A stretch of 64,000 nucleotides of DNA from Hyphomicrobiales bacterium (GCA_930633495.1 CAKNFJ010000001.1:620001-684000), one strand, 5' to 3'; shown: positions 43,242-52,949, counted from the first letter of the stretch. A program made the numbers and translations. Notes: generated from the sequence alone by a model not told the origin.

Positions 43242-44129
43242 TCAGGCGATGTCCATGCGCGGGTCGAGTGCATCGCGCAGGCCGTCGCCGATGAAGTTGA
43301 AGCTGGTCACGGCGAGCGTGATCGCGATGCCCGGGAGCAAAGCGAGCCAGGGGGCGCTCGTCAGGTAGATCTGGGCGTTGTTGAGCATGTTGCCCCAGCT
43401 CGAGGCCGGCGGCTGGATGCCGTAGCCGAGGAAGCTGATGTAGGATTCGAGCAGGATCGCCTTGGCGACGTTGAGCGTCGCCGCCACCACGATCGGCGCC
43501 ATGGCGTTGGGCAGCAGGCTGCGGAACATGATGTAAAGGTCGCTCGCGCCCACCGATCGGGCTGCGGCGGCGAAGTCGCGCTCGCGCAGGGAGCGGATCT
43601 GCGCCTCGACGATGCGGGCGACGTTCATCCAGGAGGTCGCGGCGATCAGCAGCGTGGTCGCCAGGATACCGGGCTCGGTCAGTGCCGCCAGCGCCAGCAG
43701 CAGGAAGATCGTCGGGAAACACAGCACCGCGTCGACGAAGCGCATCAATACGGAGCCGAGCCAGCCACCATAGAATCCGGCGACCACCCCGACTGCGATG
43801 CCGATCGCCATCGCCATCGCCATGGCGAGGAAGCCGATCGCCAGCGAGATGCGCCCGCCCATCATCAAGCGGGCCAGGATGTCGCGGCCGAGCTCGTCGG
43901 TCCCCAGCACATGCACGCCGGAGAGCGGCGGCGCGAAGCGCTGCATGATGTCGATATAGGTGTCGTCGAAAGGCAGCAGATAGGGACCGAAGACCGAGCC
44001 CAGGGCCAGGACGAGGATCGTGACCGTGCCCGCCATGGCGAGCCGGTGCCGGCGGAAGCGCCTCCAGGCGGTGTTGCGGGACGGGGCTGCGGCGGGCTCG
44101 GCCGAAGCGGATGCGGCTTGCGTGCTCAT
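43242..44129 (-). CDS. Peptide/nickel-type ABC permease, DppC-like (system 3)
   Basis: A 295-residue permease with the motifs LGTDELGRDILARLMMGGRISL, the EAA loop AAARSVGASDLYIMFRSLLP and the end GDGLRDALDPRMDIA. The start MSTQAASASAE is four bases after the DppB stop. The DppC N-terminal tail is rich in Ala, Ser and Pro. Confidence 0.91.
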   Translation of the reverse strand: MSTQAASASAEPAAAPSRNTAWRRFRRHRLAMAGTVTILVLALGSVFGPYLLPFDDTYIDIMQRFAPPLSGVHVLGTDELGRDILARLMMGGRISLAIGFLAMAMAMAIGIAVGVVAGFYGGWLGSVLMRFVDAVLCFPTIFLLLALAALTEPGILATTLLIAATSWMNVARIVEAQIRSLRERDFAAAARSVGASDLYIMFRSLLPNAMAPIVVAATLNVAKAILLESYISFLGYGIQPPASSWGNMLNNAQIYLTSAPWLALLPGIAITLAVTSFNFIGDGLRDALDPRMDIA

Positions 44130-44133
44130 CGCC

Positions 44134-45084
44134 TCACTCCATCCTGATCCGCGGATCGACCACGGCATAGAGCAGGTCGGCGATGAGGGAGCCCAGCATG
44201 ACCATCGTGGCCGAGAGCATCAGGATGCCCATCACCACCGGGTAGTCCCGATAGGAGATGGAATCGAGGAAGAGGCGGCCCATGCCGGGCCAGGTGAACA
44301 CCGTCTCGGCGACCAGCGCGCCGCCGAGCAGCGTCGGAAACTGCAGGCCGGCGACCGTGATCATCGGCAACAGCGCATTGCGCAGCGCATGCCGCGACAG
44401 GATGTTCCATTCCGGCAGACCCTTGGCCCGGGCCGTGCGGATGTAGTCCTGACCGATGACGTCGAGCATCGACGAGCGCATGAAGCGGGCCCAGATCGCC
44501 ATCTCGACCAGCGCGAGCACCAGCGCCGGGGCGATCAGGTGATGCAGCAGGTCGAGCAGGGAATCGTCGCCGACCGTGTGGCGGTTGCCGGCCGGCAGCC
44601 AGCCGAGCGTGACGGAGAAGATATAGATCGCGACCAGCCCGAACCAGAAGGTGGGGATCGAGAGCGCGATCATCGCGCCGACGGTGGCGAGCGTATCGAA
44701 GAGCGAATAGCGCCGGATCGCACCGAGGACGCCGATCCAGCAGCCGAGCAGGCAGGCGACCAGCGTCGCCGTTGCCATCAGCTCGAAGGTCGCCCGCAGA
44801 TGCGAGCCGATGACGGAGAGCACGGCGCTGCCGTCACGATAGGATTTGCCCCAATCGCCTTGCAACATCCGCCAAAGCCAGTCGGCGTACTGGACCGGCA
44901 GGGGCCGGTCCAGGCCGAGCTGATGCGAGATCCGCGCGATATCCTCCGGCGACATCTGCGACGACAGCGCGAATTGCGACAGCGGTCCGCCCGGCGCCAG
45001 ATGCAGGATGGCAAAGCCGAGCATCGAGACGATGAGCAGGAGCACGAGCGCCTGCCCCAGCCGGCGGATGAGATAGGGAATCAT
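44134..45084 (-). CDS. Peptide/nickel-type ABC permease, DppB-like (system 3)
   Basis: A 316-residue permease opening MIPYLIRRLGQALVLLLI. It has the family phrase ILHLAPGGPLSQF, the EAA loop YIRTARAKGLPEWNILSRHA and the end YAVVDPRIRME. It follows the binding-protein gene by 27 bases and precedes DppC by four. Confidence 0.93.
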   Translation of the reverse strand: MIPYLIRRLGQALVLLLIVSMLGFAILHLAPGGPLSQFALSSQMSPEDIARISHQLGLDRPLPVQYADWLWRMLQGDWGKSYRDGSAVLSVIGSHLRATFELMATATLVACLLGCWIGVLGAIRRYSLFDTLATVGAMIALSIPTFWFGLVAIYIFSVTLGWLPAGNRHTVGDDSLLDLLHHLIAPALVLALVEMAIWARFMRSSMLDVIGQDYIRTARAKGLPEWNILSRHALRNALLPMITVAGLQFPTLLGGALVAETVFTWPGMGRLFLDSISYRDYPVVMGILMLSATMVMLGSLIADLLYAVVDPRIRME

Positions 45085-45111
45085 CGCGGCGCGACCTCGG
45101 CTTTCCGGCGC

Positions 45112-46764
45112 TCAGCCCCAGTACCACTCCCGCATGTTCCAGCAGTTGGAAGAGGTGTTGATGTTGGGCGCGTAGCCTTGCAGCCCCTCCTTGGTCCCTT
45201 CGGCGATGACCGCCTGGAACAGCGGCAGGATGGCGAATTCCTCCCGGATCAGCTTCTGCAGGGCGGCATAGGTCTTCTTGCGCTCGGCCAGATCGAATTG
45301 CGAGGCTCCCAGCTCCATCAGCCGGTCGGCTTCCTTGTTCTGGAACTGGTAGGTGTTGTAGCCGCGCCCACCCTTGGCCGGGATCGCGCTGGAATGGAAG
45401 CGCGGCGTCACGTCCGGGTCGCTGCCCAGCATGAAGTTGACGCCGACGATCACCGACTGGAACTTCGACTGCTGCCAGAAATCGCCCCAGATCACGGCCG
45501 CCGGCATGTTGCTGATGCGCAGCGAGGCACCGATTGCTTTCCAGTCCTGCATCAGGAGCTGCTGCGTCTGCTCGCGCACCGCGTTTCCGCTGGTGGTCGA
45601 GTTGGCGAATTCGAGCCGGACCCCGTTCTTCTCGCGGATTCCGCCGGAGCCGCGCTTCCAGCCGGCGGCGTCGAGAATGGCGTTGGCCTTGGCCGGATCG
45701 TGGCTATGGGCCGGCAGGTCCTTGGTGAAGGCCCAGGCCTGCTGCGGCACGAAGGATTCGGTCGGCACCGGCAGCCCGTAATTGAGGGCGTCGATCAGCC
45801 CCTTCTTGTTGACCGCGAGATAGAGCGCCTCCCGGACCGACTTGTCGGCGAGCGGCCCGAATTCGAGATTGGGCGCGATATGCTCGACCGAGGCCGTCGG
45901 CGAGACGGTGACCCTGCGGCCGGGCAGCGTCTTCGCCTCCTTGACGAAGTTCGGCAGCACGCCCTGGATGCCGGTGTAGTCGATCTGGCCGGTGCGGAAC
46001 TGGGTGTAGAGCACCGTCAGATCGGGCACATATTTGAAGACGATGCGCTCCAGAAACGGGCCGCGCCCATGATAGCTCTTGTTGGCGAGGAGCTGAATGT
46101 GGTCGCCGGGCACCCGCTCGCCCCAGCGGAACGGGCCGGTTCCGATCGGCGCGTTGTTGAAGGGCGAGGCGTTCGGATCGGACGCCTTCTCCAAAGCGTG
46201 CTTGGGCACGATGAAGAACAGCGACAGGATCGACATGTAAGGCGAATAGGCGCTCTGCATGCGCCAGTGGATCTCGTCCGGCGCGACGATCTTGATGTCG
46301 TGGACGAGGCTGTGGCCCACCCGATTTCGGGCGCGGAAGGCGGTGTTGTTGACCAGATCGATGCTGAACTTGACGTCCTCGGCCGTGAAGGGCGTGCCGT
46401 CATGCCATTTGGCATCGTTACGCAGCTTGATCTTCCAGGTCAGGCCGTCGGCGGAGAGGCCGCCATTCTCCAGGGTCGGCACTTCCTTGGCGAGGTCCGG
46501 CTGGAAGCGGCCTTCCGGGTCGATATACCAGAGCGTGCTGAAGAGCTGCCACCAGACGCCCTGATCGACCTCGATGCCGGGCATCAGCGGATGGAAGACG
46601 GTCGGCTCCTGCGACAGGCCGGCGACGACTTGCCCCTTCGGCTCGGAAGGCGGCTGGGCCGCACGCAGCGAGGCCGGCAGGCTCAGGCCTGCGGCAAGCC
46701 CCATGCCCATGGCCAGAGCGCCACGGCGCGTCGAGGTCGTGACTCCGGAATTTCCGTCAGACAT
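45112..46764 (-). CDS. Periplasmic solute-binding protein, family 5 (system 3)
   Basis: A 550-residue binding protein. Of two adjacent ATGs, the second (MSDGNSG) was chosen because GGAGG abuts the first and is nine bases from the second. The N-terminus STRRGALAMGMGLAAGLSLP is a Tat-type signal. Family features are LRNDAKWHDGTPFTAEDVKF and GTGPFRWGERVPGDHIQLLAN. It starts the third ABC operon (binding protein, DppB, DppC, FAD oxidoreductase, GhrA) and is divergent from an XRE-cupin regulator. Confidence 0.92.
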   Translation of the reverse strand: MSDGNSGVTTSTRRGALAMGMGLAAGLSLPASLRAAQPPSEPKGQVVAGLSQEPTVFHPLMPGIEVDQGVWWQLFSTLWYIDPEGRFQPDLAKEVPTLENGGLSADGLTWKIKLRNDAKWHDGTPFTAEDVKFSIDLVNNTAFRARNRVGHSLVHDIKIVAPDEIHWRMQSAYSPYMSILSLFFIVPKHALEKASDPNASPFNNAPIGTGPFRWGERVPGDHIQLLANKSYHGRGPFLERIVFKYVPDLTVLYTQFRTGQIDYTGIQGVLPNFVKEAKTLPGRRVTVSPTASVEHIAPNLEFGPLADKSVREALYLAVNKKGLIDALNYGLPVPTESFVPQQAWAFTKDLPAHSHDPAKANAILDAAGWKRGSGGIREKNGVRLEFANSTTSGNAVREQTQQLLMQDWKAIGASLRISNMPAAVIWGDFWQQSKFQSVIVGVNFMLGSDPDVTPRFHSSAIPAKGGRGYNTYQFQNKEADRLMELGASQFDLAERKKTYAALQKLIREEFAILPLFQAVIAEGTKEGLQGYAPNINTSSNCWNMREWYWG

Positions 46765-46842
46765 GATGCACATCCTCCCAGTGAACCAGCCGTCGATGGC
46801 AAGCTCGAAATTTTAGCCGCCGGACGGAATTTCAATCCCTCT

Positions 46843-46862
46843 AACTTTTGTTACTGTAAGTT
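46843..46862. promoter_or_regulatory. Operator-like dyad between ABC operon 3 and its regulator
   Basis: AACTT-N10-AAGTT sits in the AT-rich middle of the 206-base divergent region, about 80 bases before the binding-protein start and 108 before the regulator. It is a candidate site for the adjacent XRE-cupin protein. Confidence 0.4.
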
Positions 46863-46970
46863 CAACATGGCTGAAAAACTCTGTCAATCAGACTGGGGCG
46901 CTCCGTCGCCATTACGAACAGACGGAGCGGCTGTGTTAGATGTTGCAGGGAATAGGCTGAGAGGCGTTCG

Positions 46971-47615
46971 ATGAGCAGGCATGACGTGGGATCACGTTCG
47001 CTGGACAAGACGGCGAACGAGCCGATCGTCGTTCCCGAGGACGCCGAGCATCGGCTCGGCGAGACGGTCCGGCTGTTGCGCCAACGGGCCGGCTTATCGA
47101 TTCAGGATGTCGCGCAACGCACGGGGCTGTCCACCGGCATGATCAGCCAGCTCGAGCGGGCGCTGGCCTCGCCCTCGGTCAGGAGCCTGCGGCTGCTCAG
47201 CGTCGCGCTGGGCGTGCCGATCTCCCACTTCTTCGAACCGCACGCTCCTGACCCATCGTCGCAATACGTCGTGCGCCGGAACGACCGGCGCCTCCTGCGC
47301 CTGACGGCAAGCGGCGTACTCAAGGAATCGCTGACGCCTGCGCAAGGCGGCGCGCTCGAGTTCTACGAACTCACGCTCAATCCCGGCGCCTCGTCGGGAC
47401 CCGATTTCGTCCAGCATGTTGGAGAGAAGGCAGTCTATGTGCTTTCCGGCCGCATCCGGATTTGGCTCGACCACGAGCCCCATGTGCTGGATGTAGGAGA
47501 CAGCGTCTGCTTCCCCAGCACGGTTCCGCACATGTTCGACAATCCGGAGCCGACCGTGGCCCGGGCCATATGGGTAACCACCTTGCATTCCGGCGCCCCG
47601 CCAAGGGACGGCTGA
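46971..47615 (+). CDS. XRE-cupin transcriptional regulator of ABC operon 3
   Basis: A 214-residue regulator with a helix-turn-helix (about 28-85; LRQRAGLSIQDVAQRTGLST) and a cupin (about 135-205; GPDFVQHVGEKAVYVLSGRI, DVGDSVCFPSTVPHMFDNP). It is divergent from the binding-protein gene, which suggests control of the importer and FAD oxidoreductase operon by the transported compound or its product. Confidence 0.9.
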   Translation: MSRHDVGSRSLDKTANEPIVVPEDAEHRLGETVRLLRQRAGLSIQDVAQRTGLSTGMISQLERALASPSVRSLRLLSVALGVPISHFFEPHAPDPSSQYVVRRNDRRLLRLTASGVLKESLTPAQGGALEFYELTLNPGASSGPDFVQHVGEKAVYVLSGRIRIWLDHEPHVLDVGDSVCFPSTVPHMFDNPEPTVARAIWVTTLHSGAPPRDG

Positions 47616-47937
47616 GGCCTGGTTCCTGCAAGGCAACGCAGCCGTCTCCACGATCTTCGGCAAATCGAAACTCGCCGAGGATGGACATCTCACCCCACCC
47701 TCTTCCCCAAAGCTCCGGGGCGCTGGAACCGAACCATAGACCTCCTCGGCGCCCCCCGGTGAACCGCGGCTGATGCGGACAAGGAGCGCCGGCCATCGCG
47801 GAGCGTGGCCTCATCGAATCGCCTCGCAACCGGGGCAGATCTCGGACTTGACCGACAGCGCGTTTGAGCGCGTTTATCTGCAATACGCTTTCGCCAAAAC
47901 GCACCGATCCGCTTTGTTAAAGCCCCGGGAGCTCAAG
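47616..47937. other. Intergenic region before the arylsulfatase
   Basis: These 322 bases contain the arylsulfatase promoter and leader. A reading frame extends 165 bases upstream of the chosen start but reads through non-coding-like sequence. I see no other feature. Confidence 0.45.
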
Positions 47938-50361
47938 ATGGCAAAGTTCAGCCATGGCCTCGTTGCAGGCACCGCTTTTCTCGCTCTGACATGTTTTTCG
48001 GCAGGTGCGCAGCAGGCTCCGGGCTCACCCGGCGCGACGACCACCCTCTCCGGAAAACAGCTTCCACCTCCCGATGCGGCTTTCGGCGGCGTCATCAACC
48101 AGAAGGCGTCGGATTCGAAAGCATGGTGGGCGCCGCGCATCGTGCCGCCCAAGGGCGCGCCAAACATCCTGTTGATCATGACGGACGATGTCGGCTTCGG
48201 CGCGCCGGGAACGTTCGGCGGCGTCATTCCCACCCCGGCGCTCGACCGTGTTGCGAATAGCGGCCTGCGATACACGAATTTCCACTCCACCTCGCTGTGC
48301 TCGCCGACGCGGGCGGCGTTGATCACCGGGCGCAACCATCATGTGGCCGGCTTCGGGGTGGTGGGCGAAGCCGCGACGGGTTTCCCCGGCTACGACTCCG
48401 TCATCCGCAAGGAGAACGGAACCATCGGCGCGATCCTGAAGGAGAACGGCTACGCGACCTCCTGGTTCGGCAAGAACCACAACACGCCCTTCTATCAGGC
48501 CACCCAGGCCGGGCCGTTCAATCAATGGCCGAACGGCATGGGCTTCGAGTATTTCTACGGCTTCGTCGGCGGCGATGCGAGCCAGTGGCAGCCGAACCTC
48601 TACCGCAACACGACCGCGATCTACCCTTTCGAGGGCAGGGCGAACTGGAATCTGACGACGGCCATGGCCGACGAGGCGATCCAGTACATGACCGATCTCA
48701 AGGCGGTCGCGCCCGAGAAGCCGTTCCTCGTCTACTATGTTCCGGGCGGCACTCATGCCCCGCATCATCCCAAGCCTGAGTGGATCAAGAAGATCGGCGA
48801 CATGCGCCTCTTCGACGAGGGCTGGAACAAGCTGCGTGAAACCATCTTCGCCAACCAGAAGCGGCTGGGCATCATGCCCGCCGACGCCAAGCTGACTCCG
48901 TGGCCGAAGGAATTGCCGGAGTGGGACAGCCTCGGCCTGGAAGAGAAGCAGCTCTTCATCAAGCAGATGGACGTCTATGGGGCGTATCTGGCCTATACCG
49001 ACAACGAGATCGGCAGGGTCATTCAGGCCGTGGAAGACCTTGGCGAGCTCGACAACACCCTGATCATCTACATCAGCGGCGACAACGGCGCGAGCGCCGA
49101 GGGCATGATCAACGGCACGCCGAACGAGTTCACCTTCTTCAACGGCGTCCAGGTGCCGGTGAAGGATCAGTTCCTCTGGTATCCGTTCTGGGGATCGGAG
49201 CGAACCTTCCCGCATTATTCGGCCGGGTGGGCATGGGCCATGAGCTCGCCCTTCAAATGGGTGAAGCAGGTGGCGTCGCATTTCGGCGGCACGGCCCAGG
49301 GCGTTGCGATGTCCTGGCCCGGCCGCATCACGGACACGGGTGGCATCCGTCGCCAGTTTCACCATGTCATCGATATCGCGCCGACCATCCTCGACGTGAC
49401 CGGCATCCCGCTGCCCGAGACGATCGACGGCATCAGGCAACGTCCGATGGATGGTGTGAGCATGAGGTACAGTTGGGACAAGGCCAATGCCGGCGCCCCC
49501 TCGCGGCGCACCACGCAGTATTTCGAAATGCTCGGCAATCGCGCCATCTACCACGAGGGTTGGGTTGCGGCCACGACACCGGCAAATCTGCCATGGGCGC
49601 CGAGCACGGGCACGCCTCCGGACGTGATCACGGGCTATAACTGGGAGCTCTACAACGTGGCCTCGGATCCGACCCAGTCGAACGACCTGGCCTCGCAGCA
49701 GCCGCAGAAGCTGAAGGAATTGCAGGACCTATTTTATTCCGAGGCGAAGAAATATGATGTGCTGCCGCTCGACAATTCGACGCTCGCCCGCTTCACCACC
49801 CAGCGTCCGAGCCTCACAGCGGGACGAACGGTATTCACCTATACGGGCGGGCTGACCGGCGTGCCCGGCAGCGGCGCCCCGAGCATCCTGAACAAGTCCT
49901 ATACGATCACGGCCGAGGTCACGATCCCCGACGGCGGCGCCGAGGGCGTGATCGTCACCGAGGGCGGGCGTTTCGGGGGCTATGCGCTGTTGCTGACCAA
50001 GGGAGAATTCGGTTTCGGCCGGAGCAAGCCGGTGTTCCTGTACAACCTGCTCGATCTCAAGCGGACGGTTTGGGAAGGGCCCGAGCTGGGCCCCGGCAAG
50101 CACAGCATCGTCTTCGATTTCAAATCCGACGGCCCGGGCCTGGGCAAGGGCGGGACCGGCGTCCTTTCGGTGGACGGCAAGCAAGTAGCCCGCAATTCTC
50201 TGGAACACACCACCCCGATCACCTTCCCGGAAGACGAGAGCTTCGATGTGGGTCAGGACACGCGCACCGGGGTCGCGCTTCTGGAACATCGTTACGACCC
50301 TCCGTTCAAGTTCACCGGCAAGATCGACAAGCTCACCTTCAAGCTCATACCGCTGCAATGA
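47938..50361 (+). CDS. Secreted arylsulfatase
   Basis: An 807-residue type I sulfatase. A Sec signal peptide (GLVAGTAFLALTCFSAGAQQ) is followed by the metal-binding start ILLIMTDDVGFGAPGTFGG and the formylglycine motif CSPTRAALITGR with Cys121; that cysteine needs conversion by a formylglycine-generating enzyme not encoded here. Other motifs are GKNHNTPFYQ and ISGDNGASAEG. A C-terminal domain of about 190 residues (from KSYTITAEVTIPDG) resembles the tail of large periplasmic arylsulfatases. It would release sulfate from aryl sulfate esters. Confidence 0.92.
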   Translation: MAKFSHGLVAGTAFLALTCFSAGAQQAPGSPGATTTLSGKQLPPPDAAFGGVINQKASDSKAWWAPRIVPPKGAPNILLIMTDDVGFGAPGTFGGVIPTPALDRVANSGLRYTNFHSTSLCSPTRAALITGRNHHVAGFGVVGEAATGFPGYDSVIRKENGTIGAILKENGYATSWFGKNHNTPFYQATQAGPFNQWPNGMGFEYFYGFVGGDASQWQPNLYRNTTAIYPFEGRANWNLTTAMADEAIQYMTDLKAVAPEKPFLVYYVPGGTHAPHHPKPEWIKKIGDMRLFDEGWNKLRETIFANQKRLGIMPADAKLTPWPKELPEWDSLGLEEKQLFIKQMDVYGAYLAYTDNEIGRVIQAVEDLGELDNTLIIYISGDNGASAEGMINGTPNEFTFFNGVQVPVKDQFLWYPFWGSERTFPHYSAGWAWAMSSPFKWVKQVASHFGGTAQGVAMSWPGRITDTGGIRRQFHHVIDIAPTILDVTGIPLPETIDGIRQRPMDGVSMRYSWDKANAGAPSRRTTQYFEMLGNRAIYHEGWVAATTPANLPWAPSTGTPPDVITGYNWELYNVASDPTQSNDLASQQPQKLKELQDLFYSEAKKYDVLPLDNSTLARFTTQRPSLTAGRTVFTYTGGLTGVPGSGAPSILNKSYTITAEVTIPDGGAEGVIVTEGGRFGGYALLLTKGEFGFGRSKPVFLYNLLDLKRTVWEGPELGPGKHSIVFDFKSDGPGLGKGGTGVLSVDGKQVARNSLEHTTPITFPEDESFDVGQDTRTGVALLEHRYDPPFKFTGKIDKLTFKLIPLQ

Positions 50362-50434
50362 GCGAAGCCGCTGGTTGTCGCCTCCCGCATTCCTTGAGCC
50401 AGCAGCAAGAACGAAAGCCGGGTTCGTGGTTGCG

Positions 50435-50782
50435 ATGAAGAACGTGCTGAAGTTCGCAGCGATCGCTGAAGCTGCGACCGGGTTGGCTTTGCTGCTCGTG
50501 CCGACATTCGTTGCCTCGCTCCTCATCGGCGAGGAGCCGGGCGGCATTGCCCTGCCGATTGCCCGCGTGGCCGGCATTGCCCTCATCGGATTGGGGGTGG
50601 CCTGCTGGCCGGGTCCCCCGCTCGTCGGCATGCTGGCCTACAGCGGAGCCGTCGCCGTATTCCTCGCCTATCTCGGCCTTACAGGCAGCTTTACGGGCAC
50701 CTTTCTGTGGCCGGCAGTCGTCCTTCACCTCGTCCTGACGGCGCTGTTGGGTTTCTCCTTGAGACAAGCCCCACGCGAATAG
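50435..50782 (+). CDS. Small four-helix membrane protein
   Basis: A 115-residue hydrophobic protein with four predicted membrane segments (EAATGLALLLVPTFVASLL, ARVAGIALIGLGVACW, MLAYSGAVAVFLAYLGL, WPAVVLHLVLTALLGF). It starts 74 bases after the arylsulfatase stop, on the same strand, and is probably co-transcribed. I do not recognise a characterised family. Confidence 0.65.
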   Translation: MKNVLKFAAIAEAATGLALLLVPTFVASLLIGEEPGGIALPIARVAGIALIGLGVACWPGPPLVGMLAYSGAVAVFLAYLGLTGSFTGTFLWPAVVLHLVLTALLGFSLRQAPRE

Positions 50783-51001
50783 AACGAATTGGCGATCCCT
50801 CCATTCAGAGGCCCCACAGACTGCTGTCCGTTGCCATGCAGCCCTGTTTTCGCCTGGAGCAATCACGCGACCGGGAAACCGGGGGGAACCGGCCTCGGAC
50901 ACGCCATCGCCCAGCGGCTGGCGGCAAACTTGGACGGTTCGATCCGGCTTCATAAGCGTGCCGGCGGTGGACTGGCGGCCGGGCCCGATCCAGAGCGCCT
51001 C

Positions 51002-51928
51002 TCAGAGGCGCCCTGAACGTTCGGAAGCCATCCCGTTCGCGTGCCGGAACTCACCCGGCGACAGGGCGAATTCGCGGCGGAACATGCGGTTGAAATTGGC
51101 CTGATCCAGGAAGCCCGATCGAAACGCGATCGAGCCGATCGTCGCGGCGCGATCCGTAAGCAGAAGCTTGCGGGCGTGCTGCAGCCTTGCTGTCCAGATC
51201 GCCGCGGCCACACTCTCCGGCTCGCTCTCGAAGGCGCGGTAGAGCGAGGCGCGCGAACAGCCCAAGAAAGTCGCCAGAAACGCGGCGGACAGCTCCGGAT
51301 CGGTGCAGTGCCGGGCGATCAGCTGGCGGGCCGCAGCTAGCAAAGTCGACGGATTGTCCTGCCCGTCGCGCGGATTGCCGCCCGCCAGCGCCAGCCGGGC
51401 GAACTGGATGGCGATGTCGACGGCGGAACTCCGTTCATCTTGCGACAGATCCGTCGCCTCGTCCGCAAGCGTGCGCAGATGCGACGACAGAAGCCTGACG
51501 GCCCCGGCCGGGGCCAGGCGCCCGACATCCTGCGGCCCGGCGCCCCGCGTGAACATCACGCCCAGTTCCCGGTGCTTCAGCCAATGCGCCCGCACCGGCC
51601 GGGAAAAATCCGTCACATAGACATCGCCCGGCACCAGCCGCACGCGCCGATCGCCGAAGCTCACCTCGGACCGGCCGTCGAGAACGAGCCCGACATAGAT
51701 CTCGGCGCCGCTGTCGGCACGGCAACGCCGTTCCGAACGCTCGACATGAATCGCCGTGGAAAAATGATCCCAGAACTCGCCCGCATTGCCGGCAACACGC
51801 CGCAGAGTGGCATGAAAGGCGTGCGCCTCCTCGTCACGGCGGTCGATCGCCATGCGCTTCAGCACGGTCTGCGACCAGAAATCGAGCCGGTCGTTCCGCC
51901 GAAGCCCGTCTGTCGAGATCTCCATCAT
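51002..51928 (-). CDS. AraC-family transcriptional regulator
   Basis: A 308-residue regulator with an N-terminal AraC-binding-like domain of the FeaR/NahR-independent type (about 40-190; GLVLDGRSEVSFGDRRVRLVPGD) and a C-terminal double helix-turn-helix (about 205-300; LATFLGCSRASLYRAFES and IGSIAFRSGFLDQANFNRMFRR). Two ATGs start the gene. It is divergent from the inhibitor-autotransporter unit over about 220 bases, so it is a good candidate to control it. Confidence 0.9.
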   Translation of the reverse strand: MMEISTDGLRRNDRLDFWSQTVLKRMAIDRRDEEAHAFHATLRRVAGNAGEFWDHFSTAIHVERSERRCRADSGAEIYVGLVLDGRSEVSFGDRRVRLVPGDVYVTDFSRPVRAHWLKHRELGVMFTRGAGPQDVGRLAPAGAVRLLSSHLRTLADEATDLSQDERSSAVDIAIQFARLALAGGNPRDGQDNPSTLLAAARQLIARHCTDPELSAAFLATFLGCSRASLYRAFESEPESVAAAIWTARLQHARKLLLTDRAATIGSIAFRSGFLDQANFNRMFRREFALSPGEFRHANGMASERSGRL

Positions 51929-52152
51929 GCCAGATCTGCACCCCCGGTCAGGATCGTCGCTGCCCCTCCGTGTCCGGCGCAGCGGATCGAATCACGCTAC
52001 GGATCGGGGCATCCGGATGAGAGGCGATCGCTCGCAGGATGACAACGTGGCTTGCCTGGGAAGGCCGGACAAGCCGGTACGAGACGCTACGCCTAACGAT
52101 GTCTTGCGCAGGCGACCTAGGCTTCGACCACAACCCGAGGGAGAGAAGGTCG

Positions 52153-52944
52153 TTGCCGAATTCGCGCTGCTTGCCCGGAGCGACATCCGCCTGGTTCAGA
52201 CGGCACCTTGCCGTTGCCGCGATGCTGACGCCCCTCGCCCCATTCTTTCCGGCCCCGGCACTCGCCCAATGGGAGCGCGGCGGGGCTTTCGCGGGGACAT
52301 GGTCGGTTCAGCTCACCGATGCCTTCGGACACCGCCAGAATTGCAGCATCGAGCTTTCGGGCGCGGGCAGCATCATGGGGGCCTATCGCGCCAGCCCGCG
52401 CGGATGCGGTTCCGCCCTGGTCAGCGTATCCCGCTGGCAGCCGCGGCACGGCGGCATCTCGCTGGACGACGTCTCCGGCCGGCCGCTGGTGGCGCTCCGT
52501 GCCGGCCGGGGCGGGTTTACCGGAACCGATGAGGGCGGGCGCCCGATCCGCCTGATCTCGCCCGGCGCGCCCCGCGGATACGGGTTCAGCCAGCCGTTCG
52601 ACGAGCCGCTTCAGCCATCACGGGGATGCTCGGTCTATTACGGACAATCCGAGCGCTGCGCGGAAGCGCGGGACCTTGCGGCGCCGCGGCTCGCGCCGGG
52701 ACAATCGGTGACGGTCAGAATCGTCTATCCGGCCAATCTGCGCCAGTTTCCGTCGCTCGGGGCGCCGTCTCTCGGGCTCATCCCCGTCGATACCTGCGCC
52801 GTCGCCGATTCCTGCGCACGGCAAGGCGATGGCGGCGAGTGGTGCCGGATCAGCTATGCCGGCCGGACCGGCTATGTGGTGAAGACCTTCGAGCGGGATG
52901 GTCGCCGGCAGATCCTCTATTCGAACGCCTGCAGGGCGGGTTGA
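52153..52944 (+). CDS. Secreted protein with AprI/Inh-like protease-inhibitor domain and SH3-like domain
   Basis: A 263-residue secreted protein. The TTG start was chosen because GAGGGAG lies nine bases upstream and it gives a normal signal peptide (FRRHLAVAAMLTPLAPFFPA then PALAQ); in-frame ATGs at 52039 and 52099 are alternatives. The first domain (about 45-145) has the features of serralysin inhibitors: AGTWSVQLTDAFGHRQNCSI, a conserved cysteine pair, VSRWQPRHGGISLDD and GGFTGTDEGGRPIRL. The second (about 165-262) looks like a bacterial SH3 fold (GQSVTVRIVYPA, EWCRISYAGRTGYVV). It lies five bases before the autotransporter. Confidence 0.72.
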   Translation: MPNSRCLPGATSAWFRRHLAVAAMLTPLAPFFPAPALAQWERGGAFAGTWSVQLTDAFGHRQNCSIELSGAGSIMGAYRASPRGCGSALVSVSRWQPRHGGISLDDVSGRPLVALRAGRGGFTGTDEGGRPIRLISPGAPRGYGFSQPFDEPLQPSRGCSVYYGQSERCAEARDLAAPRLAPGQSVTVRIVYPANLRQFPSLGAPSLGLIPVDTCAVADSCARQGDGGEWCRISYAGRTGYVVKTFERDGRRQILYSNACRAG

Positions 52945-52949
52945 TCCGC

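Noticed and set aside
41997..44147. A 716-codon plus-strand frame opposite the FAD oxidoreductase and DppC
   Set aside because: It is antisense to two recognised genes and has no recognisable domain.
44020..46974. A 984-codon plus-strand frame opposite the third ABC operon
   Set aside because: It runs antisense to a well-supported binding protein and two permeases, is rich in Arg, Gly and Asp, and matches no family. It is a GC-bias shadow.
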